Shown: positions 1 through 5,502, numbered from the stretch's first letter. The stretch: DNA of 5,503 bases from Coriobacteriales bacterium (GCA_031254255.1 JAIRUT010000117.1:1-5503), one strand, 5' to 3'. Notes: generated by a model from the letters alone, not told the origin. Numbers and translations are program-made.

Positions 1-737
1 ATCCGCTCTTCCAGTCCGGGAACGGATTCGTCGACCATGTATTCCTTCATTTCCGGAGTGAGTTGCTGGACGAAGCGCAGTTGTGCCTCGCAGAATTCCC
101 CGATGACCTTCTGGCCAAACTCCATGGCAGCCAGCATGTCTTCCTCGGAGACCTCTTTGCCACCGGCCTCAACCATCGAAATGTAGTCCGCCGTGCCTGC
201 GATGGTCAGCTCCAAGTCAGAGCCTTCCTCCTCCTCAAATGTTGGGTTGACGATGAACTCGCCGGTCTCGATATTCCGACCAATGCGCACGCCCGCAGCC
301 GGCCCGTCAAAGGGCACGCCGCCGACCATCAGAGCTGCTGAAGCTCCCATGATGGAGACCACATCAGGGGGGTTGACCTGATCGACCTGCAGGGTCGTGG
401 CAACAATGTGCACCTCATTGCGGAAGCCGTCGGCAAAACCGGTGCGAATCGGCCGATCGATCATCCGAGCCGAAAGGGTGGCCTTGTCGGAAGGGCGGGT
501 CTCCCGCTTCAGATAGCCGCCGGGGATCCTACCGACCGAATACATCTTCTCGATGAAATCCACTGTCAGCGGGAAGAAATCGTAATCCTTGCGCTCATCT
601 GAGACCACTGATGTAACCAACATTATCGTATCGCCCTGACTGACGACAACAGAGCCAGTAGCCTGTCGAGCCAACTCACCCGTACTGAGGCTGTATTCCT
701 TGCCGTAGAGGGTGAATGTCTCTGTGATTTTGGTCAT
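1..737 (-). CDS. pnp: Polyribonucleotide nucleotidyltransferase (PNPase), N-terminal 245 codons, cut by the window edge
   Basis: PNPase is a trimeric phosphorolytic 3'-to-5' exoribonuclease that degrades mRNA in the cytoplasm, often within a degradosome. I translated this frame by hand from the ATG at 737. It opens MTKITETFTLYGKEYSLSTG and carries the first RNase PH-like core: GRIPGGYLKRE (residues 69-79), RMIDRPIR (91-98) and FRNEV (105-109), then the DVVSIMGASAAL and GGVPFDGP segments typical of the family. The family is about 700 residues long, so the second RNase PH core and the KH and S1 RNA-binding domains lie beyond the left edge. The start is preceded by a purine-rich AAAAGAGA, a modest ribosome binding site. 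It lies downstream of rpsO, with a terminator between them. The rpsO-pnp pairing is a classic arrangement. No frameshift is seen in the visible part. Confidence 0.97.
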   Translation of the reverse strand, partial: MTKITETFTLYGKEYSLSTGELARQATGSVVVSQGDTIMLVTSVVSDERKDYDFFPLTVDFIEKMYSVGRIPGGYLKRETRPSDKATLSARMIDRPIRTGFADGFRNEVHIVATTLQVDQVNPPDVVSIMGASAALMVGGVPFDGPAAGVRIGRNIETGEFIVNPTFEEEEGSDLELTIAGTADYISMVEAGGKEVSEEDMLAAMEFGQKVIGEFCEAQLRFVQQLTPEMKEYMVDESVPGLEER

Positions 738-839
738 TTAATATTCTCTTTTCTGTTGATTTTTAGCAGTTGTGTAACTAGTAGTCGTATATTTACCCCG
801 TATGGTTGCACCTTGCGTAGCAGCACGATGAGCGTCTGC

Positions 840-881
840 AAAAAAACCGACGGGGAGCTCGCAAAACTGCGACGCTCCCCG
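840..881 (-). terminator. Rho-independent terminator / attenuator between rpsO and pnp
   Basis: On the minus strand, CGGGGAGC (881-874) pairs perfectly with GCTCCCCG (858-851). Inside it, TCGCA (872-868) pairs with TGCGA (863-859) across a GTTT loop, with a single bulged G at 873. A run of seven T follows at 846-840, four bases after the stem. It starts about 10 bases after the rpsO stop codon, so it should end or attenuate transcription leaving rpsO. E. coli has a comparable terminator between rpsO and pnp. The remaining pnp leader (738-839) shows no convincing promoter, so pnp may depend on read-through or on a weak promoter I cannot see. Confidence 0.82.
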
Positions 882-891
882 CTCGATTTGT

Positions 892-1167
892 TTAAACATT
901 GTCACGAATGCCCAGCTTTGCGATCAACTCGCGGTATTTACTGACATCGCGACTCTTGATGTAGGTCAGGAGCCTGCGGCGTTTACCGACCAGCATCAGC
1001 AGTCCGCGTCGGGTGTGATGATCTTTTTTATGCATTTTCAGATGCTCGGTCAGGCCTCTGATCCTCTCGCTGAGAATAGCAACCTGTACTTCTGCGGAAC
1101 CGGAGTCCTTGGTGTCCTTACCAAATTCTGCGATGATTTCCGCTGTTCTTTCCTTTGTGAGCGGCAT
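892..1167 (-). CDS. rpsO: 30S ribosomal protein S15
   Basis: S15 binds the central domain of 16S rRNA early in assembly of the small subunit and nucleates binding of S6/S18. It is 91 residues long, close to the usual 88-89. Family signatures are clear: [17 protein letters not shown] (residues 14-30), [19 protein letters not shown] (39-57) and [12 protein letters not shown] (59-70). The ATG at 1167 is chosen because the protein then begins [12 protein letters not shown], as expected for S15. An AAAGGTGG ribosome binding site (1179-1172) lies four bases upstream. The same frame is open back to 1254, but those extra 29 codons would run through the structured leader and do not resemble S15. It follows recO after 127 bp and ends just before a strong terminator. 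It is probably autoregulated through its leader (inference). Confidence 0.98.
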   Translation of the reverse strand: MPLTKERTAEIIAEFGKDTKDSGSAEVQVAILSERIRGLTEHLKMHKKDHHTRRGLLMLVGKRRRLLTYIKSRDVSKYRELIAKLGIRDNV

Positions 1168-1171
1168 GAAT

Positions 1172-1239
1172 CCACCTTTCTGTCTCTGATCCGCAAACTG
1201 AGTGGCGCGGCGGTGGGGCCAACGCACCAAGTATGCGGA
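1172..1239 (-). promoter_or_regulatory. Structured rpsO 5' leader, candidate S15 autoregulatory element overlapping the ribosome binding site
   Basis: Read as minus-strand RNA, TCCGCA (1239-1234) pairs with TGCGGA (1195-1190). After one U-U mismatch, ACU (1232-1230) pairs with AGU (1199-1197). After a three-base bulge (CUC, 1202-1200), UGGUGCG (1229-1223) pairs with CGCGCCA (1209-1203) through six Watson-Crick pairs and one U-G wobble. The wobble pairs only in minus-strand RNA. The 13-base loop contains CCACC (1216-1212), which is complementary to the GGTGG (1176-1172) of the rpsO Shine-Dalgarno, so a pseudoknot or occluded start is possible. S15 of several bacteria is known to repress its own mRNA through leader structures, in E. 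coli through a pseudoknot. Assigning that role here is inference. Confidence 0.5.
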
Positions 1240-1244
1240 CATAT

Positions 1245-1269
1245 GCATATACATTCTTAGTGTATATGC
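1245..1269. repeat. Perfect 9-bp AT-rich inverted repeat upstream of rpsO
   Basis: GCATATACA (1245-1253) and TGTATATGC (1261-1269) are exact reverse complements separated by seven bases. No T-run follows on either strand, so it does not look like a terminator. It sits five bases upstream of the rpsO leader hairpin and about 25 bases after the recO stop. It could be a first leader hairpin in the rpsO mRNA or a dyad operator for a DNA-binding protein. The sequence alone cannot separate these. Confidence 0.6.
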
Positions 1270-1291
1270 GTCCCTTAAATGTAACCTTCAG

Positions 1292-1320
1292 AGTTTAGCT
1301 TATTGAACAAAAAAAGTCGA
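1292..1320 (-). promoter_or_regulatory. Weak candidate sigma-70-type promoter for rpsO
   Basis: A -35-like TCGACT (1320-1315) and a -10-like TAAACT (1297-1292) are separated by 17 bases, each matching four of six consensus positions. The -10 overlaps the recO stop codon. A start near 1285 would give a leader of about 118 bases holding both inverted repeats. Matches this weak occur by chance, so this is only a suggestion. Confidence 0.2.
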
Positions 1321-2203
1321 GGGAACGTAGACGGCGTGTTATATGAGTCGCCACCCACTCGCGGCTGATGTTCAAACAGGGCTCAGCGATCGCCTGATAG
1401 TCAGAGTTAGCAAAGGGAAGGAGATCAACATACTTGGAACGGATCATAGTCTCCAACCAGTCAAGGGTAACGGAAACGATGGGGATCACGGGGATGGGCT
1501 GAGAGCCCCACCTGTGAGCACCACGTGACGAGCCGGTATGCCTTCCGTTATTGCGCACAGCGCTTGCGCTGCGTGGTGCCCTAACGGGAGATTCGTACCC
1601 TTGATCATCATGAGCCTCCTCACCATACCTCATGCATTCATGGCAAAGAACCCCACCCTGCTCAAAGTCAAACCCCATTGCCTGGATGTTTCCATTGCCA
1701 TCGTCGCTCCCATCTGCAACATCGCTGCCACAACCCACGCAGGTCCTCAAGGAAGGCATAAACCCGGACTGTGAGGCTTGCTTCAACAAGCTTGCTGCCA
1801 ACAGCAACTTAAGTCCTGGGATCTCGGTTTGGCCCAAAGCGTGGAAGGCAGCATCAGTCAGATGAAAGAGGCGCGGGTCGGCGTCTGCATCGCGGGAGAG
1901 GAATTCCAAGAGCTCGGCCAATACCGATGCAGCGGCGGTGTGTTCGGGATCCTGCAGGCAGTCGCGATGGGCCTCGACGACCTCCGCCTCTGTCACCGTA
2001 TCCAAGCGCGAGCCCTTGTAGAGCAGGACGCGGGAGTGGGAAAACAACTCCAAATGGGCTCCCAACTTGGCGCCCGGCTTGCGCCCACCCTTGACGACCG
2101 CGCGGACCTGGGTTCCGGAATCGGCGAAGCAGGTGACGATCAGGTCCGTCTCGCCCAGTTTGGTCTTCTTCAGGACAAGGACTTCGGCCTGTTCGGTTGG
2201 CAT
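1295..2203 (-). CDS. recO: DNA repair protein RecO, long variant with a low-complexity linker
   Basis: RecO works with RecF and RecR in loading RecA onto SSB-coated single-stranded DNA and anneals complementary strands. The 302-residue product has the expected layout. An N-terminal OB-fold (about 1-80) includes EVLVLKKTKLGETDLIV and KGGRKPGAKLGAHLELFS. A helical domain follows with a CxxC...CxxC zinc site (C155, C158, C187, C190). The C-terminus ends in the family-like REWVATHITRRLRSLDFF. Typical RecO is about 240-260 residues. The excess is a Gly/Asp-rich stretch between the cysteine pairs (160-173) and a polar Ser/Arg/Gly linker (about 195-242). The ATG at 2203 shares its A with the era TGA stop (TGATG), a layout typical of translational coupling. 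A TTG one codon earlier (2206) is less likely. The frame stays in register to the conserved C-terminus, so a frameshift is unlikely. Confidence 0.93.
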   Translation of the reverse strand: MPTEQAEVLVLKKTKLGETDLIVTCFADSGTQVRAVVKGGRKPGAKLGAHLELFSHSRVLLYKGSRLDTVTEAEVVEAHRDCLQDPEHTAAASVLAELLEFLSRDADADPRLFHLTDAAFHALGQTEIPGLKLLLAASLLKQASQSGFMPSLRTCVGCGSDVADGSDDGNGNIQAMGFDFEQGGVLCHECMRYGEEAHDDQGYESPVRAPRSASAVRNNGRHTGSSRGAHRWGSQPIPVIPIVSVTLDWLETMIRSKYVDLLPFANSDYQAIAEPCLNISREWVATHITRRLRSLDFFCSIS

Positions 2204-3147
2204 CAATTGCCCTGACCGTAGCCAAAACGGCGAATCTGGTTGATGTCACGCCGCCAGTTTTTGCGCACCTTGACACGCAGGTCCAGATAGACGCGCGAGG
2301 CCAGGAGTTGGGCCAGATCATTGCGGGCCGAGGTGCCGATCTCCTTGATCTTCTCCCCACCCTTGCCGATCAGGATGCCCTTCTGCGAGTCGCGTTCCAC
2401 GAAAATCATGGCATTGATCAGGTGAATATCCTTCTTCTTGTCATAGCTGATCTCCTCGACCTCCACGCCGACGGCGTGAGGAACCTCATCGCGGGTCAGG
2501 TAGAGGACCTTCTCTCGGATGAACTCAGCAATCAGGACGCTCAGGTCCTGGTCGGTGCGCATGCCGGCTGGAAACCAACGCGGCCCTTCGGGCAGGAGTG
2601 TCAGGAGCTTGTTTTTGAAGCGCTCGAGGCCTTCCCCGCTAACTGCGCTGAGTGCGCAGATCACGTCGAAGTTCCGGATCGCAGTAGCCGCCTCAATCTG
2701 AGCCTCGACCTGCTCCGGCGTAGCCTTGTCGGTTTTCGAAACCACAAGGATCAACGGACATCTCAGGCCCTTGAGCTGCTCGAGTATCCAGAGGTCACCC
2801 TTTCCGAACTCCCTCGTGGCATCGAGCAGAAAGGCCACGGCATCCACGGACTGGAGGGCTTGGAGAGCGGAGTAGTTCAGCTCCTCGCCAAGGCTGTCGT
2901 GGGGTTTGTGAATTCCCGGGGTGTCCACGAGGATCAGCTGGTAGTCCTCGCCGTCAAGGATTGCCCGGAAACGATGGCGTGTAGTTTGGGGCGTGTCGGA
3001 GGTGATGGCCAGCTTGGTTCCGGTAAGGGCGTTCAGCAGCGTCGATTTGCCGGCGTTTGGGCGGCCGATGAAGGTTACGAAGCCGCTCCTGAAGCCTGGG
3101 GCTGCGGAAAGTGTGTTAAGTGGTGATGTGTCTGTGATTTTTTCCAT
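2203..3147 (-). CDS. era: GTPase Era (16S rRNA maturation and 30S assembly)
   Basis: Era binds the 3' end of 16S rRNA near the anti-Shine-Dalgarno and acts as a checkpoint in 30S assembly, associated with the inner membrane face. The product has 314 residues, slightly above the usual ~300. GTPase motifs are G1 GRPNAGKST (28-36), the switch region SDTPQTTRHR (50-59), G3 DTPG (75-78), G4 SKTD (137-140) and G5 LSAVSG (166-171). The KH domain carries TRDEVPHAVGV (218-228), the GKGG loop (261-264) and VKVRKNWRRD (292-301). G4 has Ser where Era normally has Asn (NKxD). The ribosome binding site AGGAGG (3164-3159) lies inside the end of dgkA, 11 bases from the ATG. The gap to dgkA is 4 bp and era overlaps recO by one base, so cotranscription is very likely. 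About 20 extra N-terminal residues precede the G domain. Confidence 0.97.
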   Translation of the reverse strand: MEKITDTSPLNTLSAAPGFRSGFVTFIGRPNAGKSTLLNALTGTKLAITSDTPQTTRHRFRAILDGEDYQLILVDTPGIHKPHDSLGEELNYSALQALQSVDAVAFLLDATREFGKGDLWILEQLKGLRCPLILVVSKTDKATPEQVEAQIEAATAIRNFDVICALSAVSGEGLERFKNKLLTLLPEGPRWFPAGMRTDQDLSVLIAEFIREKVLYLTRDEVPHAVGVEVEEISYDKKKDIHLINAMIFVERDSQKGILIGKGGEKIKEIGTSARNDLAQLLASRVYLDLRVKVRKNWRRDINQIRRFGYGQGN

Positions 3148-3151
3148 ATTA

Positions 3152-3697
3152 TCAGGAGCCTCCTAATAGGCGCAACCCCGCACAAATAAAGACGATCAGA
3201 CCGATCACAGCAGCAAATAAAGCAAATATCAGAACTGCCGCTGCGGCTGAGTCTTTGGCAATCTTGGCCAAAGGCTGCCTTTCCGGTGAGGCCAGATCAA
3301 CTGTTGCCTCGATAGCTGTATTCACCAATTCACTACCAATCACAAGAGCGATGGCAAAGAGCAGGGCCACCCACTCCAAGGCCTGCAAGTGCAGCAAAAA
3401 CGCCACTATCAAAACCACGACGGTGGTTAAAAGGTGGATGCGCATGTTCCGTTGCGTTCGGAATGCATAAGCGATACCTTGGAAGGCATAGCGGAAGGCT
3501 TGGGCCAGATTGCTAACCGGTTTGAAGATCCACCTATCTGACTCTTCGCGCTCGGTTTCAGGTTCAGATTCGGGAATCATTTTCGGTGACCTCTCAAACG
3601 ACTCCGACTCGAACGCACCAGCTTTCGCTGGCTCAGCCTCGAGTATCTCAGTCTCTGCCGTTCCCCCAAGCTCTAAGCTCTGTTTATCCTCTTCCAT
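3152..3697 (-). CDS. dgkA: Diacylglycerol kinase family protein, probable undecaprenol kinase, with an acidic N-terminal extension
   Basis: This is a small integral membrane lipid kinase. Gram-positive members mainly phosphorylate undecaprenol to feed the peptidoglycan lipid carrier. The catalytic core spans about residues 58-178: AFRYAFQGIAYAFRTQRNMRIH (67-88), a hydrophobic helix (about 89-104), a second (about 106-121) running into SELVNTAIEATVDL (122-135), then LAKIAKDSAAAAVL (143-156) and a third helix to about 175. The Glu, Asn, Lys and Asp of these motifs are the conserved active-site positions. Firmicutes homologues are about 120-140 residues, whereas this one is 181 because of a Glu/Ser-rich extension over residues 1-55. 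The ATG at 3697 has AAGAAGG about 10 bases upstream, supporting this start. M40 is the alternative and has no better site. Assignment to undecaprenol rather than diacylglycerol rests on the Gram-positive context. Confidence 0.92.
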   Translation of the reverse strand: MEEDKQSLELGGTAETEILEAEPAKAGAFESESFERSPKMIPESEPETEREESDRWIFKPVSNLAQAFRYAFQGIAYAFRTQRNMRIHLLTTVVVLIVAFLLHLQALEWVALLFAIALVIGSELVNTAIEATVDLASPERQPLAKIAKDSAAAAVLIFALFAAVIGLIVFICAGLRLLGGS

Positions 3698-3712
3698 GAC
3701 TTATGAACCTTC

Positions 3713-4264
3713 TTACGAATAATCTTCGTCCAGCCAAGACAACTCTATCTTGCGCGAGTCCGCCCATCTGGTCAACAGACGGTCTTCCTCACCTTCCATC
3801 ACGGCTGCGTCATCTGCATCCTCATGGTCATAACCATAAAGATGAAGGATCCCATGTGTGGACAAAATGTATAAAGTCTCCTCGAATCCCAGGCCTTGTT
3901 CCAAGGCCTTCTTGCTGGCCTCCTGCGGACAGATGACAATATCCCCAAGCAGAAGGGGGATCGGACTTCCTGCCTGCTCCTCCGAGCAGTCATCTGGCGA
4001 ACCCACCGCTGGCTTATCCGATGTCTCCCCCATGTCCGTGTCCGGCTCGTCGCAGAGGAAGGAGAGCACGTCAGTGGGAGCGTCCTTGCCCCGGAAATCA
4101 CGGTTCAGCTCCTGTATCTCGGCGGGATCAATGAAGCTGATTGAGACCTCAACGGACTCATCGAGCCCCAAGTCATCAAGGCAGTACTGGCTGAGGTCAC
4201 GGATGGTATCCAAAAGGCTTGGACTCAGCTCGTATTCGCTTTCGTTGTTCAGGATTATCTGCAT
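3713..4264 (-). CDS. ybeY: Endoribonuclease YbeY (rRNA maturation factor) with an acidic insertion
   Basis: YbeY is a metal-dependent endoribonuclease needed for 16S rRNA 3'-end maturation and 70S quality control. The 183-residue product has FRGKDAPTDVLSF (57-69), LGDIVIC (106-112) and the metal-binding THGILHLYGYDH (136-147), with ligands H137, H141 and H147. Most YbeY proteins are about 150-165 residues. The extra length is an acidic stretch, roughly 70-103, between the two conserved strands, rich in Asp, Glu, Ser and Pro. The ATG at 4264 is preferred because it has an AAAGGG ribosome binding site 8 bases upstream and starts MQIILNN, as the family does. The open frame extends to 4378, but that part overlaps phoH. 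It sits 25 bp after phoH and 15 bp before dgkA, consistent with one operon, and shares the 16S rRNA pathway with Era. Confidence 0.96.
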   Translation of the reverse strand: MQIILNNESEYELSPSLLDTIRDLSQYCLDDLGLDESVEVSISFIDPAEIQELNRDFRGKDAPTDVLSFLCDEPDTDMGETSDKPAVGSPDDCSEEQAGSPIPLLLGDIVICPQEASKKALEQGLGFEETLYILSTHGILHLYGYDHEDADDAAVMEGEEDRLLTRWADSRKIELSWLDEDYS

Positions 4265-4289
4265 CTTTGCATCCCTTTGTAGAATTCGG

Positions 4290-5315
4290 TTAACCCTGCT
4301 TCGGCTGGTTTGTCTGGGCTCCAGAGCCAGTACCAGTACCAGATTTGGCGCCATACTGGGCTTCCAACTGGGCATCATTCTGATCGTAGGCGGCCACGAT
4401 ACGCTGCACCAAGGAATGGCGCACTACATCCTTACCAGTCAGGTCGATGAAGGCAATGTCATCGATGCCCTCCAGGATCCGCCGCACGCTCTTCAGCCCA
4501 GAAACCCGTTTGGGCAGGTCAAGCTGGGTGACGTCCCCGGTGATAACCATCTTCGATCCGAACCCGAGACGCGTCAGGAACATCTTCATCTGATCCGGAG
4601 TGGTGTTTTGCGCCTCATCAAGGATGATAAAACTATCATTTAATGTGCGTCCACGCATAAAAGCCAGCGGCGCGATCTCGATGGTGCCCTGTTCGATGTA
4701 CTGATAGCCCTTCTCCATGTCGGTCATGTCGAAAAGGGCATCATAAAGGGGACGGATGTAAGGATCGATCTTGTCATTTAAGGTACCGGGGAGATAACCA
4801 AGGCTCTCCCCGGCCTCGACGACCGGTCGCGTCAGGATGACCCGTCCTGTGTCCTTGCGCTTCAAGGCGGCAATCGCCATGGCCATTGCCAAGTAGGTCT
4901 TTCCGGTCCCGGCTGGGCCGATGGCAAAGGTCACGGTATTGGCCTTGATGGCGTCGACATAGCGCTTCTGACCACTGGTCTTAGGTCGAATCGCCCGTCC
5001 CCGATAGGTCAGCAGGATGTCCTCGCGCAGGATGGAGGGTGTCATCTCTCCATGGCGAATCAAATCAATGGACTGTCGCAGTTCCTCCGGACTGACCGAC
5101 TTGCCTTCTTCCAGAAGACGAATCATATCTGTGAATAAGGTGGTTAGGATCTGGATTTCCAGTGCATCACCGCGAATCTCAATCTGTTCCCCGCGAACGG
5201 TGATCAAAGCATTGAAATACTCCTCCAGAATGCGCAACAAAACATCATTGACCCCCAAAAGGCGGGTGGGGTCGACCCCATTGGGAATTGTCAGTGAGAC
5301 TTGGGCTTGTTCCAC
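4290..5315 (-). CDS. phoH: PhoH-family ATPase (PhoH-like protein)
   Basis: PhoH proteins are cytoplasmic P-loop ATPases. Their exact job is unsettled, but gene context and family studies link them to RNA metabolism, often next to ybeY as here. The product has 341 residues, near the usual 310-350. Motifs are Walker A GPAGTGKT (133-140), TRPVVEAGESLGYLPG (162-177), Walker B FIILDEAQN (229-237) and a sensor-like MVITGDVTQLDLP (256-268). The N-terminal ~105 residues form the small domain common to this family, including RGEQIEIRGD (41-50). The last ~20 residues (KSGTGTGSGAQTNQ) are low-complexity and encoded by a short CCAGTA repeat (4327-4342). The start codon is GTG at 5315, with AGGA (5327-5324) 8 bases upstream. 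No other good start is in frame, and a TGA lies eight codons upstream. In Bacillus pgpH follows phoH, but here ybeY follows directly. Confidence 0.96.
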   Translation of the reverse strand: MEQAQVSLTIPNGVDPTRLLGVNDVLLRILEEYFNALITVRGEQIEIRGDALEIQILTTLFTDMIRLLEEGKSVSPEELRQSIDLIRHGEMTPSILREDILLTYRGRAIRPKTSGQKRYVDAIKANTVTFAIGPAGTGKTYLAMAMAIAALKRKDTGRVILTRPVVEAGESLGYLPGTLNDKIDPYIRPLYDALFDMTDMEKGYQYIEQGTIEIAPLAFMRGRTLNDSFIILDEAQNTTPDQMKMFLTRLGFGSKMVITGDVTQLDLPKRVSGLKSVRRILEGIDDIAFIDLTGKDVVRHSLVQRIVAAYDQNDAQLEAQYGAKSGTGTGSGAQTNQPKQG

Positions 5316-5325
5316 GTATAAAGTC

Positions 5326-5502
5326 CTATCCTTGGCTCAACAATAAAACATGCTCCTCCCATTCTAACCTCTTCCCAAGGATTAAGCCTGCCAAACCTTT
5401 GCCCCCAATACCCCAAAAGCCCAAGAAAGGTTGGGTGGTGTCAGGCACCGTCAGTGGGAATCGGACGCAGGTGCCCTCTCCTACCGCCGCCCCACGATAT
5501 GG
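5326..5502 (-). CDS. Possible C-terminal tail of an unidentified upstream gene (low confidence)
   Basis: One minus-strand frame is open from the right edge for 58 codons, ending with TAG at 5328-5326, only 10 bases upstream of the phoH GTG. That spacing would suit an operon neighbour. The translation includes FLGFWGIGGKGLAGLILGKRL and ends WEEHVLLLSQG. I recognise no family, and it does not look like YqfD, which precedes phoH in many Firmicutes. The frame passes through the repeat-like element at 5437-5475 and has no start codon of its own supported here. A 58-codon open frame at this GC can arise by chance, so this region may simply be non-coding. Confidence 0.2.
   Translation of the reverse strand, partial: PYRGAAVGEGTCVRFPLTVPDTTQPFLGFWGIGGKGLAGLILGKRLEWEEHVLLLSQG
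5437..5475. repeat. GGTGTCAGGCACC element with an outer GGCACC/GGTGCC inverted pair, REP-like
   Basis: GGTGTCAGGCACC (5437-5449) is a 13-bp near-palindrome. Its inner half GGCACC (5444-5449) is also the exact reverse complement of GGTGCC (5470-5475), so a 6-bp stem with a 20-base loop can form. Short GGTGYC...GGCACC elements recur between genes in many bacterial genomes, some of them linked to IS200-type (REP-associated) transposases. Placing this copy in such a family is inference, because only one copy is visible here. Confidence 0.4.

Noticed and set aside
1168..1254. 29-codon upstream extension of S15
   Set aside because: It would translate the structured leader, has no family resemblance, and the ATG at 1167 has a ribosome binding site and the expected S15 N-terminus.
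1310..1316. Run of seven T (minus strand) near the end of recO as a slippage site or terminator
   Set aside because: No stem precedes it, and a frameshift there would alter only the last few residues. It encodes the ordinary Asp-Phe-Phe of the RecO C-terminus.
1558..1571. CAGCGC-TT-GCGCTG hairpin inside recO
   Set aside because: It lies within the coding sequence of the RecO linker with no T-run. It is most simply a by-product of GC-rich Ala/Ser/Arg codons.
1854..2360. 168-residue minus-strand frame overlapping the recO/era junction
   Set aside because: It is out of frame with both conserved proteins and rich in Arg/Pro/Gly, as expected for a GC-driven shadow frame.
2197..3126. 309-residue plus-strand open frame opposite era
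   Set aside because: It lies wholly antisense to a clear Era protein, and its predicted protein matches no family. It is a shadow of era codon usage.
4265..4378. 38-codon upstream extension of YbeY
   Set aside because: It overlaps the end of phoH, while the ATG at 4264 has a good AAAGGG site and the family-like N-terminus.
3858..4643. 261-residue plus-strand open frame opposite ybeY and phoH
   Set aside because: It spans two well-supported minus-strand genes and shows no recognisable motif.
5341..5400. Search for a promoter of the phoH operon
   Set aside because: A TAGAAT (-10-like) is present, but no -35 lies at 16-18 bases. The only TTGGCA is about 22 bases away, so I do not call a promoter.
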